Positions 1 through 14,942 of a stretch of DNA of 64,000 nucleotides are shown here, one piece after another. Source of the DNA: Diorhabda sublineata (Eukaryota; Arthropoda; Insecta; Coleoptera; Chrysomelidae); NCBI RefSeq assembly GCF_026230105.1, contig NC_079477.1:10669001-10733000 (forward strand), written 5' to 3'. The stretch's first letter is position 1. Each line of letters opens with the position of its first letter. The translations under genes and the position numbers were made by a program. Under the pieces are notes generated by a model, which did not search any database, had not been told where the DNA came from, and saw nothing but the letters and a program-made list of their open reading frames with translations.

Positions 1-2060
1 TCCTTCATATTTAGAATAATGCTCGCACATTTGGAGCTCGGCTTCCAAGCATACCCTGAAGATGCTCGGCTTACAGGCGATCCAGAGTTGACCAGTAACT
101 TCCACAGCTTAAAGCATAGAATGAAGGTCGCCGAACTGACTTTGTTTTACCGATACTTCCTTGGCAAATGCTGTTCTGAGCTGTCGAACAGTAAATTTTT
201 GCAATACTTACTTAACAGGTAGATGTTCGAGTTCGCCTGCAGACGTCCAGAACTTCAATTAATCGGGACTCATTTCTTAGGAGAGTACTACAACCTACAG
301 AAGTTCAATATCAATATCCACAGGCATCTCTACACGACAGGCACCACTCGAATAACTCGAGTGTAAAAGTGCTTACCACCTTGTTCTAACTTTTTACAAA
401 AAAGCTTAAGCTTTGGAAATACGTTGTAAATTATATCATGCCACAAACGAGCCCATATAATCAGTTGTGATGGTGTGAAGACCGAGAGAATAAAAGTTGA
501 GAAAAAAAGGGAGGAATATAGGCCCATCACGCAGCTGCAAACATTAACTTTCTTTCAAAATAAAAAAAATGAATCACGATTAGAAATGTTTATATGACAT
601 ATTTTCTACAACTATGTAGTCCTTTCCTTTCTTTAAGTTACTCTTAAATTTTTAGATTAGTGAAGTAGGTATACACTTTTTGGTATGTATTTAGCTCACC
701 CTACCTTAATTAGGTGCACTCGAGAAGTTCTCAGATCAATTTTCTTTTGCTGATCTGATGGTCATATATTTGAGGATAATATTTGGTAGAGGTATAAGGT
801 ATACCCTCGTATATCAATTTAAGCCCTTTAATCAATTGATAAATTCTCGCTGAGGTTGTCCTACTATTACGTCGATAAAATAATCGATTGAGGTTGAAAA
901 GTTTAAATATAATATCGTCTATTTCGAGCAAAATTACGTCGAAAACAATTTCCATATTTTAGTTCATAGAATCATAATAATTTTACAGAAATCGAGTTTG
1001 TACGCCCGAATGGCGCGCTGAGCGTAATTCGCTATTTTGTGGGTTTATGCGTACAGCTCTGCGTGTCAAATTGTTTTCTGCCTCGGTCCCCGTGTTATAT
1101 GTGACATATTACGAAATTTTGAATAATCCTTACGCATGGATGCTTCTTCAGTATGAAACCAGATGCGATGTGTTACCGCTGTATTGGTGAGCATGTAATT
1201 TAATTGACTTGTTTTACCGCAGTGCATAGGCAAGTAGGGCAATGAATATACATGAAACTAGGACTGATCCATCAGCCGCCCGATTGAGAATGTTTAATTT
1301 TTTATCATCTCTTAACGATGATAAAATTTTATGTACCCGTCTATGGACACAAAGTGAAACATTTATAAAAATACAAATAAATTGAAATTCAATCAGAAAA
1401 TATAACTCAAACATAAGGTTCCTGAATCCAGGTAAAGTATGTGAATCAGCCCTTTTTCAAAGATTCATTTTTACCAGGGAGCGGAGTATACAATGGGGAC
1501 AACTGAATCAAACAAGCGTTGAATGTGGTCAAATTGTCATTGCGTGTTGTCATTGTCATTTTCCATAAGTACAGTAAGTTACCAAATAACTATAATTCGA
1601 AAATTCATTCAACTATCAGAGAAATTTAATCAAAGGTAAAGGTCATCATGATCACTGGATGATTTATGTAGGCTAGAACATCTGATGAATTTTCCCCGAG
1701 CAGCCTTTTTAATTCAATTTTTTTTTCATCTCATAGAAAGAAAAACAGATTGCCATGAAGCCAAGAGCAAAGAGCATGGAGAACGTGATAGTAGCTTTCA
1801 CGATATGCGAAAATTAATGCAGCAACAAAACAAGAGTCGATTATAATGAATTTCCTATCCATAATATTCTCTAGAATAAGAGAAATATTATTCGATACCT
1901 TCTCAGAACATCCCACTGTTCTTCTTCTAACCTAACCAAGTCAAGCCGCTTAGAGTTAATTGAAAATATATATTTTTAGAATCCAGTTACTCTTGTATAG
2001 AATGTGACTCAATGTATTTCACTATAGAAAGGAGAATGAAAAATCAGACATATTTATGAC
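1..2060. other. Non-coding AT-rich stretch, nothing recognised
   Basis: Only short open frames (under 75 codons) occur here on either strand and none resembles a known protein family. No RNA gene or transposon remnant was recognised. It may be intergenic or part of a long intron of the dpr-like gene further right. Confidence 0.5.
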
Positions 2061-2062
2061 AA

Positions 2063-2350
2063 ATGACTCCAAACGGATATTTGAAGCAGACAGAATGGAA
2101 AAAAATGTTTTCAGTTAAAGTATACTCAGCAATTCGTGGAAGACCACGTAGTTATGACAATTACTTTCCAGCTCTCATGCCTATCATAATTCAATTAAGC
2201 AAAAAAAAAGACGCAATCCGTAAAAAAATACCTTCTCTAGAAACTTCAGGTAAAATATCTCTAGATCCTTGTGCTGCTGAGAGAGAAATGCTTTATTGTC
2301 AAAAAATTGTTACAATTTGTAGATAAAAGCTTGTAAAAACTAAAAAACAA
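2063..2350 (+). repeat. Interspersed repeat copy A (shared with right end of window)
   Basis: Positions about 2280-2345 (gagagaaatgctttattgtc onward) match positions about 63918-63985 in the same orientation with few differences, including the tract ending in aaaagcttgt. Two near-identical 65-bp segments more than 60 kb apart indicate an interspersed repeat, perhaps the 3' end of a retroelement. An 87-codon open frame (2063-2326) runs into it but resembles no family I know; only its last part is the repeat. Seen: the match. Inferred: retroelement origin. Confidence 0.5.
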
Positions 2351-2538
2351 ATATAAAAATAACTAAATAATAATAAAACAAATAAAATAAAAATTCAAAA
2401 TACAAAAGAAAACCACAATGAATAACAAAATTATAGGCAATAATTAGTACATAAGTCGTATATAGTCCATGGCAAAAATGAGTATGATAAGCATAGAAGT
2501 CGTTCACAGAGTAGAAGGCTCTTTCCAGTAGATATGCC

Positions 2539-2541
<3 letters not shown>

Positions 2542-2609
<68 letters not shown>
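2542..2609. repeat. (AT)n microsatellite
   Basis: An uninterrupted run of alternating A and T about 68 bases long. It creates a false tyrosine-isoleucine open frame on the minus strand, which should not be read as a protein. Confidence 0.97.
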
Positions 2610-2611
<2 letters not shown>

Positions 2612-2679
2612 TTATTTAGATATGCGGGAAAAGATGATATCGATTTAAATTGGCAAGTGATTGTGCATTTTTTTTGCAT

Positions 2680-5600
2680 TGTAAAATATTGAGCCCAGAA
2701 TTTTTAAGTTCAAATCTTTGGCAACTGATATCAGTGCAAAACAGGAGGAACTTGATGATAACAGCAATGAAAACTGAATATTAATTTTAACCTATAAATT
2801 TTTTTGTGTATCCGAATAAGTTTTATTTCATATTTGTTATGAAATGTTTGTAAAATATTTTTCTCTTTCAATAAAGGATTATATGAAAATAATATTTTAT
2901 TTCACTAGCACCAACTTATGATTAATCATTTTTCTATTTTCAATAAGCATATTCCCGTTTCTTTCTATCCTGAAAATTGCTTTTGCTATTTTTACCTTTA
3001 AGCAGATAACAGTCATTGTTTACTTCTGAATAAATAAACAAATAACAGGAAGATATACATCCCGATTAATTACAGTATTTGAGAAGAGAAAGGATTGATT
3101 TTTTTTTCAATTTAATTTCATCATTTTCAAAAAACCAGAATATAACATTGCAACACTTGTTTCTCCAATCTACTAGCAGGGATAGGGAATAATGCAGCCG
3201 CAGTTGTACTCGCCCGCTTCCTTTTAAATTAAAATTTTCGAAAAACCAAAAAAAATTCCTCAAAAATAAACAAAAACCAAAACTGAGAAGAGCCGTTTTT
3301 GCTTACAAGCTCCATTTTCGTTTTCTTCTGGCCAAAATCTCACCTCAGAAATAGTTAGGCAAACACAACCCGACGAAACCATCACAACCTCAGCCCTGCA
3401 GAGGAGCTATTCCTATATCAGGGCCCACTCTAACAACCCCCTCCTTACAACAATCCTCCTTATCCTACCAAACTTTAACCAACGAATCTCTCTCTTCTTT
3501 TTGTATCTACTACCAGTTGATCTTAGCACTTTTGAACTCAACAATTTTCATCACACAAAAATCTTCAATAATAACGTCGTCAATACTGGTACAAAACGAT
3601 TTTTATTATTACAATTGTGATATTTGTTTACAGTTTACTGGTTAACCTCACAAGATTCTGAAATAGTATATCAAGCAATAAGCATTTATTGATATTGATT
3701 GAGATCGGTCAGGAGATGTATGAAAGTCACCATACAAGCCTTGGTGAGCTTCTTAACATCCCATGCGAGATGCGAGTTGCATATACTATTTCTTCTACGA
3801 ATAATCATAATAATGAAAAACCAATCACTTCATTTCTAAAGTCTATTAAACTTTTCATGAAATTGTAAGTTATAATTAAAGAATTATTTATGTATTTTAT
3901 GCAAATTATAAAATAAAAATTTTAGGAAAATTAGTTCTCTATAATTGTTTCAATTGTTTTATATGAATATTTTGAATTATACATCCACCCTTATTCTTAA
4001 GTGAAATGATGTCACTGCGACGGATGCAGTGTCCGGTATTTGAATTGGAATTTGGAAGATTTGAGTGAGCAGCAATTTCTCTTCTTATATTTCCAAATTT
4101 ATTCATTCCCAAGTTTTGTTTAGTACATTTTCTGTTTATGTAATGAAAAAAGAGAAAGTAATACATTTTTTTGGACTAAGCTTTATGCACTTCTTTCATA
4201 TTATGCAATAACGGTGAATTTTTAAGTTGTTTTCGTTTTTGTATCTTTAATTGTTATAAGTTGTTTCAAAATCAATCACATCGCCAAGTTTCAGCTTGTG
4301 CAGCTCATGCTTTCTACAAGCTTCCATAATATCAAAAATACATACGAAAATGAATTTCTCATATTTACATTACATTGAAAACTAAGTTATACTAGCTTTG
4401 GAATATAAATATTTAAAATCTAGGGCTTCTCCAATAAATTTCTTTATTTCATTTGTACAAAAAGTTTTAGCTTTTTTAAGCTTATATTCTTCAGGCTTTC
4501 TTACAAATAAATCTTGTACTTAGGATATTTGGATATATGTACTTTATGATAGATTTTAAAGTAGAGTCTATAAGGCATCTTTTCTAGTTTTCTGTGAAAT
4601 AGATTCTTTCAAGAATTTGACCTCTACAGAGATGAAGGCATGCTTTCATAAAATTATCATTAGAAATGTTATGAAACTCGAACAGATAGAGAGAGTAGGT
4701 AAATCTTCCATTCATCGAGGACATTGTCAAATATAAAGCTGTCTTGAACTGATAGAAGGAATCTAGAACTTGGTTCATCACTGTCCTCGTAATCAAATAA
4801 ATGGGTCTGCCTAAGCTTCGAAACTGGAGATTCAGAATCAATACCTAAATTTCTATAAAAAGTGCAAGTTGCTGAAAGGTCAAATACCAAACATTTAGCA
4901 AAATTATCTAACCTGCGCATGCAGTTTTAGACATCAATCTTGATAATAAACTATCAAAGAAACTTAAATATTTCTAGTTTTTGAATTAGGGATTTAGCAC
5001 TCATTTTTTTTGGGAACAGGAGAAATGCGAATAAATATTACATTGAATAAATGAAATAAAGATTCATACAGGCTTGACTTGAACAAAAAATTGATGAAAA
5101 CACATCTCCACATTCTTTTTCACACTTATTTCCATTATGTTATCAATATTTTTATTTATTTAAGATAAATCAAAGCCAAATGAACGTATTATAATGAAAG
5201 AGGTTCCCCTCTTATTTACGTTGATACACAACAACTTTACCTAAGTAACTATTGTTACTATGCTAGTGACTTGATGAAGGACCAATTGAGCGATCCCCTT
5301 TTGTCTATTTATCTCAGCTCGGCATTACCCATTAACGAGCCTTACGCTTGCGCATAAAATCACAGCCAATACACACTTAGGGCGTTTTCCTTCTTTCGGC
5401 GCTATACCTGTTTTCAATCGTTGAATATCTCCATGATTATTAGGTTAAATTGATCTTTATCTTTCTTTACTCGGATTAGTTGTTATTCTCCCAGCTCGGC
5501 CAATTTCTAATATTCTATAGTCACGATTGCTTTTTGCGACCTATCCATCTTCCTCTACCTTTCACTTGCTGTTTTGAGAAATTAAGGATGTAGGATTACT

Positions 5601-6780
5601 AAAATAGACAAGCCGTTTTTCTCGTTTCAGACAGTCCCAGGATTGGGGTTACGCTGAAAGTATGTGAATAGATGTCTCATCTTCAGTTGACTAGGTTCAT
5701 TTAGGATACCTGTTGATATATTAATTGAACATATCTATTATGATTGTAATTTCTCAGAAGTATCTCAACTTGTTTTAAATGTTTTATTGCTACAGTGTTT
5801 AGATCCTTTCAATTTAATATTGTATTATTCTTTTCAAATTTAAGTTAAGAAACATGACGTTAAAAGGTTTAGAGTAAATCTATTATTTTGAAAACTTGGG
5901 CTTCCCTGTACATATATCGTCCGTAATGATCACCTGATAGAATATTGATATTTACATGGAAATCGTAAACATAATCGTGATTTATCATTGTAGCTTTCGA
6001 CAGATTTATGATAACATCTCTATTTTATATATACACTGCCCTGGACTCGATGTATTATTCAAAGAAATTGTTGATGGAGGATCGGTCGACAAGATAATAA
6101 ATCATACAAATCAATGCTAATGATGGCAATACTATGAGTAATACAAACTGAATGTGTCGGCAAAAATTCAAAGGGTCTGACAACATTGTTAGGGATGTTT
6201 GGAGAGAATAATGGAAGGTTGATGGAGCTTTTTGTGGTTGGGTTTGTTTCACATGATATTTTTGTTATATTTTATACATATTATAAAAAATAAATTATTC
6301 ATACGAGTTTTGAGCATCAATTATTTTGTTCAACATACTGAACATCAAAATAAAAATACATGGCTTTTTTCAAATTTTTGTGGTATCTCCTTTCAAAAAA
6401 GATGAATTTTAATATTTTATAATGGAACGAAAGTCTACGAGAGTTAGTTTTAGAATGCTGCCGTCTTTTTACAGTACCATCTTGATCTAACAAATCAAAA
6501 GGGATTAATTAGATATTAGTTATCAAGTAATTGATTAAACTGTTATAGTAAACAACTTCTACTAATGAATGGTAACAAATTTTTCTCAAATTACTGTATG
6601 CATTTTCTTTTTAAAAAGCAGTTGGTGGGTAGTAATAATACATAATAATACATAAAAGTAGGTATTACATATTTTAATTTCAAAGATTCGCAACTCAACT
6701 CATGAATCGGAGGTAAAAAACCAACAATATTATATGTAGTGGCTTAATCTTAATTTTTTTCATGCTGATTAGGAAAAAAA
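2680..6780. other. Long non-coding stretch
   Basis: No gene or mobile element was recognised. Two overlapping minus-strand frames at 4584-4841 and 4669-4920 (85 and 83 codons) are the longest open frames but lack recognisable motifs and have no convincing splice context. The segment 5260-5540 is somewhat less AT-rich than its surroundings, without an assignable role. Confidence 0.45.
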
Positions 6781-6789
6781 TCATATATT

Positions 6790-7560
6790 ATCTGTTTTGC
6801 AGAGAGTTATCACAATCAAATTTCGTGATGAATTTGACTATAGTGACCCTTAAACCACTCTTTTCAAGAACCATAAATTTTATTACATTTAGAGCATTAA
6901 GAACATCTATTATTGTTGAGTCATGCTCATAAATTTCTTCGTCACCTTCATCCGCTTCTGCATTAGTAATAGACACCTCAGTCTTCTGAAAATGCAATTC
7001 TTTGTGAACTTTTTGCCAGATTCTAGCAAGTTCTGCGGGTGGTAAGACGTCTTCCTCATCTTCTTACGTTACTTTTAACTCACTTTTTTTGAAGCAGTTC
7101 ACAATGGTCCTTTCAGGGACTAGATTCCAAGTTTTGGGGATCATGAACAATTTTTGTGAAATATTAATTGTAGTTGACGTTTTGTGTTCAAAATAAGCAA
7201 AAAAATCGTTGGAGAAATTCCTTCCTATAATGCATTTTGGAGCCTTGGTTCACTGGTTGTAGTTTTGAAGAGGCATTTGCAGATAAGTGTTTGTATATTT
7301 TTCAATGTACCACCAATGAACATAAGAATTTCCTTATTTTTGTTCTTAATCTCTTGATGCCAACATTCAAGCCAATTGCTAGAAGCATCACTGATCTTCC
7401 AAGATTCATAGGTGGATGTGTGTTTCAATTATAAGTGGCTTCGGTTTGTACTTTTCAGTGCAATCTGTTCCCAGCAGTACTATCAAACTATATTTCTGGG
7501 CCATTGCAACATGATTCTTTAACAACTGTGACGAGAAGCAGTATTTGATAGTGCTGTAAA
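6790..7560 (-). pseudogene. Tigger/pogo-type DDE transposase relic
   Basis: Read on the minus strand from about 7560 down, the frames give, in order, a piece like the start of the DDE domain (AQKYSLIVLLGTDCTEKYKP), a piece matching the helix before the second Asp (SNWLECWHQEIKNKNKEILM), a segment corresponding to the LQPMDQG motif of Tigger transposases (here LQPVNQG) followed by HYRKEFLQRFF, and then a W..(L)VPERTIVNCFKK-like motif before an acidic tail. That order is the C-terminal half of pogo/Tigger/jerky transposases, which cut and paste DNA transposons. Frameshifts and stops separate the pieces, so it is dead. The N-terminal CENP-B-like DNA-binding part was not found. The match rests on recognised motifs, not on an alignment. 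Confidence 0.75.
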
Positions 7561-7569
7561 AAAAAGCCT

Positions 7570-10500
7570 ATTCGAAACCTATCGCGACATGAATCACATA
7601 TTATTGAATAAAAAGCCATATATTAGTTATAAAGACGTTTTGGGTTGACAAAATTCATTAAATAGATGTATTTACACTTCTTCCTGATAGCTTAAACTTA
7701 GTTAAGAAGAGGTTGTTCGCAAAAAATGTTCGCAATATAAAGATATATTTCACAGTATAACTGTGGAATTATGAAGAATTTTTTGAATCCAGAAAGTCAT
7801 TATATTGAGATAGCTTATATCAAGGTAATTTAAAGTGAATGAAAATGGATTTTTTACTTTGGCAGAGAACATACGAATATCACAAATAGTTTTTTTCTAT
7901 GAAATTAATTCTTCTACACTTTTGGTCGAATATATTATTGTTATAGAGCACTTTTTTGTCAAATTATTGCAAAAGAATTAGTAAGATTGAAGTCAGCTCT
8001 ACATCGGCTTATGTTATCTGGATGTATGTTCTTCCATGTTTTTCGTAATATATCTATTTTCTCATATATATTATTACTACAACGTTATTACTTTGCTCAA
8101 GTTTTCTTTTAATTTTCCTATTGATTAGGTCAGTTAATGAAAATAGCTCATAAAACAATGACAATAGAAGAATAAAGTGATATTTTATATTACTTCGATC
8201 ATCATCAATTTTAACAAGGTTCGTAGATATTTTCCTGGTTTCTTGATGTAGCTTATATGCATTCACAACGTGACCTTCAATTTTCCCTCATTACTGACTG
8301 TAATTTTGAAGTCTTCTACATTTATGGTCATCTGTATGCAAGTTTGCACTCATTTAGCACAAAATTCATGAGGAATAAGTGAGAAAGCTTCGTTAGTGTG
8401 AAACGGTGATTTTCTAGAATTTTTCCATCAATTTTGTCTAATTTGTTAGTAAAAATGCTTGTACCTCCATTCTTTTGGACACTAATTCGGTTAGTTCAAA
8501 ACTGAATGCACCATTTGCATTCGCATATCGGAAAAAAGAACAGCTTGGAAATGTTCTTGTTGTGATGTGACTAGCTATAGAGTGAGATAGAAATAGAACT
8601 ATGAGTCTAATTTAAGTTTATGATAAGTATTTAGTATGCTTTAGGAATAAATTCCTGCAGAAAATCGAAAACGAAATAGTCCCTCAGTATACTGTATCCG
8701 TACGTGTTCAATTCCAAATACTCAATCAGCATCACATGGGACCGAGGGTTTCCTTTTGAAATAAACATAATCACTATGAAATAATTCTAGGATAAATTAC
8801 CTGTACATTTATTCAAACTACATAAATGCATATGCATCAAAATAGGAGTATTTTGCTTCAACGAGTATTGATATGGCGCATTGTTATGCCCCACCCGATT
8901 GTTTTTTGTAATTTTCTCTATTTTCATTGTGTATGATTTATGTGTTGTATTACATTTGCGTATAAAACGCTGAATGTATTCGCAATATATAAGCAATAAG
9001 TTTTCGTGAAAGGCAAAAGATTTATAACGCTAATAACATTGAAAACCGTGAAAAGAAACAATAATTCATTCAGAAACTCTTTAGATTGTTTATTACGTTA
9101 TGGAAAGGTGAGGTTGTGAAATATAAAAGAAGTTAGATATCTGTAGGTGAGTTATAAAGACAGAAAATTAGTGAAGGATTTTACAATAACAACATTTATG
9201 AAAGATGCGATTACAACGTTAATTATTCACGTCATAGAGATATAAATATTGTGATAATTTTGATATTTTACAACCGCACCTAAGCTAACTCACAGAGTGT
9301 GTTACTTCAAAACAGATTCCTTGGAAATGACTGATTTAACTATTGATTCTTTCGTGACATTCTTTAATAATAAATTCTGATACTAGAAATATCACGACTA
9401 ATTCAGGGCTAAAGTTATGATCGATTTTATGTTTATTCCATAATATGATTCTCCTCTCATAAAATCATGGAAATACTTTCGTAATTTGTCGTTTTCAACA
9501 TCACAAGTTCCATTTCAAGATGTTCCAGATGTTGGAAATTAGTACATGCGGCTTTACCAATTGATTCCTGTTCGGTTATTTGAACTGGGTTTATAAATGA
9601 CATGGAACGGTAGTTCCTGTTGATTATGAAAACATATACAACGTGTTACACAAACGTGTAACACTGAAGTTGAAAGTAATATGATCCATCAGTAGGAGTA
9701 CACTGATTGTTTTTCATTGGATCTAGCCAAGTTATTCATCGTCATGGAAAGAGAAGAGGAAACGAACGCGAATAAATAACTACTTAAAACTATTCACAAC
9801 ATAATGTAAACAGCATATAAAATCTGTACAAAGAATTGTTGCTGTATAAAAATGGAGACCAGTACCCGGTGCATCTGCAAACTTTAGATTCTGTTTAACA
9901 AGGACTGGGTATTGAAATAGGCAACTTAACCCTCTTTTGCACATTCAGGTCTTTGAAAGTAGCAGGGCACCGTCTTCATTAGGTACTGATGATAAGGAGT
10001 ATAGCTGCAATTAATTATGTAGAGACCGGTATCGGAAAATGACCTTCACCATGTTCCTGATGACTTGCCAATCCAATGGATTGCTTGCCATCAGTTTTTT
10101 TTTTGAAATTCGCTTTTAGTTACCAGTGAGAAGACGTACCGCGAATTATATCTGAGTATTAGTGACTCGCTACGGACTGGCATTTGATATTCAAGCTGGG
10201 AATGAAGAAGAGCAGGAAATCGATATTACATCCACTATCAGATGGAATAGTCGAGGGAATAAACTGGAGTGACGCGACGGATGTGATCTGTACACTATAT
10301 AAGACTAGTACGCTCTGTTATAGCTTACCATGAGTTAACCAGACTTCTTTCTACGGTTCGAGTGGTTGTTTCCTCTTCCATGTTCATTGTACTGTTAGTT
10401 TTGTTTTCTAAATCTCTCATATTTAAGCATTTATAAAAACTTTTCTTTAAGTATATACGAAACAAAATAAAGAAATCAATTTAATTCAGTGGCTGTATCT

Positions 10501-13500
10501 GTAGTTTATATGAAGGTTTGAATAAACTTGAAAGATCTATAATTTTAAAAAACTCATTCATGTTACAAACTCTAGGCAACTTATTTATGGATAGCTACCA
10601 TATTTATAATCCTTACTAGATCGCCATTTTAATTTTCGATATTCTCACAAGTCTTTAATAAACCTATCAAAATCTAATCAATTTCGCTTTTATTATATCG
10701 TGTGTGTAACATAAATCGCGGACGTGTCGATTTTTCTTAAAGTTTAGTATGTCGAGATGCTTACCGGTCGTGGTTTTCTTCGCTTTAAAATAGCGTGAAA
10801 CGTGATGATAATTCTGATTTATACCTGGCAGGAATCCTGAACATAGAGGACCAAAAAATTTGTGTTTGTGATATTTTCGTTGTCTCTAGGACCAAGTTGT
10901 GATACTACTCTTTACTTTTCCAACGTAAGTTAGTTAAATTTCATGGATAGTTTGGTGATGAAACCTACAATTTTGGAGATGAGAACTCCTTTAACATTCG
11001 AATGAAGCGGTTTTTTATTAACCAAATGAGAAATAATAAATACTATTACAGGACTTCGGTGAAAGTTAACAAGGAAAAGGTAACGTTGATTGTGAGATAT
11101 TATTTTAATAACGAATAGTGTTTACTTTCACCAGTCGTTACAGAAAATATTTATAAATCTGAATACTACGGTTCTGACTTCATTTGGATATTGTTGCAGC
11201 TGTTCCATAATCACAAATGTTTGTTGAAGATGAATATAAACATAATGCGAATATTTAAATTCGAACAACGATTTCAAATTCCAAAAAAACGTGTAGAAAT
11301 TCATACTTTGCTGAATGTTGTGATAAACATAGTTAGGCTTATACATGTTCGAACCTATATTGACATAAACATTGGTTTCATTTTATATTTGGATATATGT
11401 TTGTTTTTGCATATTGGACAATAAAACTTCTCTTGGAAAATAAAAAGTGGATTAAATCAATAGAAACGTGAAACTGAAACAATAAAAACAGTAGATGAAC
11501 AATTACTTATTACTTAACCTAATGGTTGCAGTTTCTTCTGCTATAATTGCTATTTCAATTTATCAGGCGAGCTAGAAGCTCTTGTTAATTTATTTTATTG
11601 GGGTGGATAGAGACATTTTTATCTGTGACATGGTTTCTTTTAAGAACGGCTCTGATATAGAAAATATTTTGTCGTTGCAGGTCTACGGTTGGGGTAATTT
11701 ATAGGTGTTGGGATGGTATGTCCGCCATATTTCGCACGTGGAATTAAATTTAAGATGAGAATAATATATAATAAAACAAAATGTAGATACCATAGATTGT
11801 ATAGATTTAAGCGAATTAGATTCTTTTATCGGAATGTCTGTGCCGGATATTGAATTTTTCTTTAATACTTATGCAAAGTTTAGAATTTCATAACGAAATC
11901 GTGATATTTTATAAATCATAATTAACTGAGGAAATAAGAACAGAGAGAAGCTATTCCATAAGAAAACTTTCGCTCTTTCATATCTTATCATTTGGTAGCA
12001 GGCTCGCAATTCGCAGTATCTCTCAAAAACTGCTTAATCGTTCTTGTTCCGCTCAATTTTATTCGAGACTCCATTTCTTCTTTTGGTTAGATATATATTT
12101 CGCTCTCTCAAGATTTCAATTATTTTTTTTTGAAACCAAGTTCAATTGTGATTTCTGAGCATTTTATAAAATTTTCATTTAAATTAATCTTATAACTTTA
12201 TACAGAATTTGTTTCATGATTCAACAGTTTTAATTCTATCTAACATAGGTTACTAAAAGAAATGGACCTAATTTGTTAGAAAATTACATCTCATTGTACT
12301 AGTTATTGTTTTTATATTTGTTATCTTCGTGTAAAGTAAGAATGAAGGGCTAACCATTAGGAACAGAATCTTACGTCATTAATTGACCGCTCGCTGGTGT
12401 ATGCGAACTGTCCAATTTTCCATGAATCAAACAAGTAAAGAATTCAAGGTCCTTTGGGTTTTGTGGCTCATTCGAACAGATCTGCGGCATAATAAAACCT
12501 CACAATAAAAAGTCTTTTTGAATCTCGGTGACTCTCCACTTACATAATCATGCCCTAAAATATCTCGTACGGAAAGTTATATGTAGCACCACATGTTCTT
12601 AGTATCCAAGTTATTCAATACATTTCACATGTAGATCGGTATCATCTCAAATTCGGAAATTTTCTTTGCCCACCTATCAGTTTGTAGAGAAATAGACTGA
12701 CGATCATTTTTAGATTAGATTTAGGAGGAAGGTCAGTTTATAAGTCCTCCAGAGGTCTTTCAGCAAATATACCTGGTTTACCTTCAGCTCCTAGGGCAAT
12801 TGAACTTTGTACGGTTGTTAAATTCACTTTACAGTGGTTTGTGAAAGGCGAAGTTCTTGTGAATTGCCCCGAATCAACTATCTCGGATTCTCCAGCACAT
12901 TTACACAGAAACCCTTCAATATATAAGGATTTCAAGAATTTTTAAGTTATTTATTTACGACATTACGAATAGTCCATTTGGTAGATGCAATAGACCAAGC
13001 ACGTGAAACGGATCATCTCTTCCTATAGAATAATTTTATCATTTTTTCGTCATTTTGAGAGCAATTTTTTACTATGTATATACCAATTTGATAGATCTAG
13101 CTACTAAGTATCAAAATTTAGAAGTCCCTTTTGAAAAACCCTTTGTATATACCTAATCTCTTTTCTTTTTCTTCATCATTTTCTATATAACTAATTCATG
13201 ATACGCTATATACACCTACATCATGTTTTCTAGTCCAAGTTAAAAGTTAGTATTCCAGAGATTTAATTTAACTTCTCTCGTCCAAAGTAGTATTGGTCTT
13301 CAAGTCACCTACTTCAATTCGACCTCATTCCAGACCAAATTTTTCGATTCCAAAGTAATTTGAAGGCTTTTAATTTATTTTCCGTGCTCTGTTACAAAGG
13401 AATAATTTGCTGCGAGACAATTCCATCACAAAAGTTCGAATTCAAATTGGCTACGTGATTTTCAGAAATCTTTTTAATTCCTTTGTCCCGCAAAATAGGC

Positions 13501-14935
13501 GGATCTGATTCGTTCACGGTAAAGGAAAAAACGCAGCAAATATCTTTTCAAGAGATACTGTTGGAAATTAATGGTTCTTTGTCATAAGTTAGCCTTTTCA
13601 TGTCACTAATTTGTAGTGATCATTAAGAAAAAGTGAATTTATTTTTATGTAATTGACGAAAATTCTCCAAATATTCACACAAAACTTTAGATACACTCGA
13701 TCTAAATATTGTCAAAAACAATTTATTTGCACGAAATAGGATATTTCAAATAAGTTTTCACATTTTCGTTCATAATGTTTTTGGAATCAAACAAATATTG
13801 AAACAAACAAATTTTTGTTTGTATGATTAAAATGCTGTTGAATAAATTTGGAAATTGATTATTAATGCTGAAAAATGAAAGTATCTGTTCTAGCTCAAGT
13901 CATTTATTGAGTTGCTTTAAGAACTGATATACTTAATATTGATGCAATAGTAAGTGAAAAGTAGCACTATTTTATGTAGTTTGATGTTCTTTGAAAAATA
14001 TAAATTAAAATTATAGTAAGAATGCATATTTTGAACTCTATAATAGTTGAAACTCATTGAAATACTCACATTGAAGTATATACAATAGTTATTTTCCTGT
14101 GACGTTTGACAAAAAATGAGTACTTCTTACCCGGATATTATATAAACACATAAGCGAAGGTATATATTTCATCTCATATTATTTCATTTGCAATAAACTT
14201 ACATTTCCTTTATATCAAAAGTACAATTATTAAATGTGCATTGAATGAATGACACGTTCCTTAATCTATTCGGTACAACAACCAAATATTCTTCTCGTCA
14301 AATTATATTTCTTCCTGTTATCACATCTCCCGTTGATGTGATTGGTCGCAACTCTAATATTATTTCAGCTCTAACACGAGTTCTAAATACTGTATTTCGA
14401 CATCATACTCTTCAGTGACCGTTGATGACTTCCAATCGCCATGCTTCTTCCGTGTCATCAAGTCTCCCCCAGATTTAATTAAAAGTGTAGCAAATATCTT
14501 CGAAATAAGTTTCGGGAACCTTAGAAAACTGGTTTTTACCTACAGCCTGACTGATTCATATTTCATTGTGATATGCATAAAATAGGCAGTGATTCTTTGC
14601 TGCAGCTGGAAGATATTTTGCAGTAACTACTAATCTTCTATTTACATCATTTTTTATTTCCTTAAGATTCACAATTAATAACGTTCCCTAATCTTCAATA
14701 TCATCTAATGTTACCTGGCTTATTTCATAAATTCCAGAAGCTATTGCAATCCAAAATACAACTACAAAATACAATCGTTTCGTGCAAGATCTCGCACTTG
14801 CAAAATATCAGTTTGGTGTAATTTCTATTGCATGCAAGCTGCAATTCTAGGAAGAAATCCAGAGTGGTGTAATAGAACGTGCATTTATTAAGTATAGGAT
14901 GATATGATACATAAGATATTGTTGGAATAAACGAT
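7570..14935. other. Long non-coding stretch, nothing recognised
   Basis: Over 7 kb of AT-rich DNA with only short open frames on both strands. I saw no transposase, reverse transcriptase, splice-bounded exon or RNA gene. Minus-strand frames at 8054-8266, 11128-11346 and 12738-12935 were considered and not recognised. The last is less AT-rich and could be an old repeat fragment. Confidence 0.45.
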
Positions 14936-14942
14936 GTGATGA

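Noticed and set aside
2431..2679. Minus open frame with a long Tyr-Ile run
   Set aside because: It is the translation of the (AT)n microsatellite. The same applies to both frames at 51662-51895.
4584..4920. Overlapping minus frames of 85 and 83 codons
   Set aside because: No motif, no clear splice sites and no repeat match; chance frames cannot be excluded.
12738..12935. Minus 65-codon frame in a less AT-rich patch
   Set aside because: Neither strand's translation resembles a family I know; kept only as part of a non-coding stretch.
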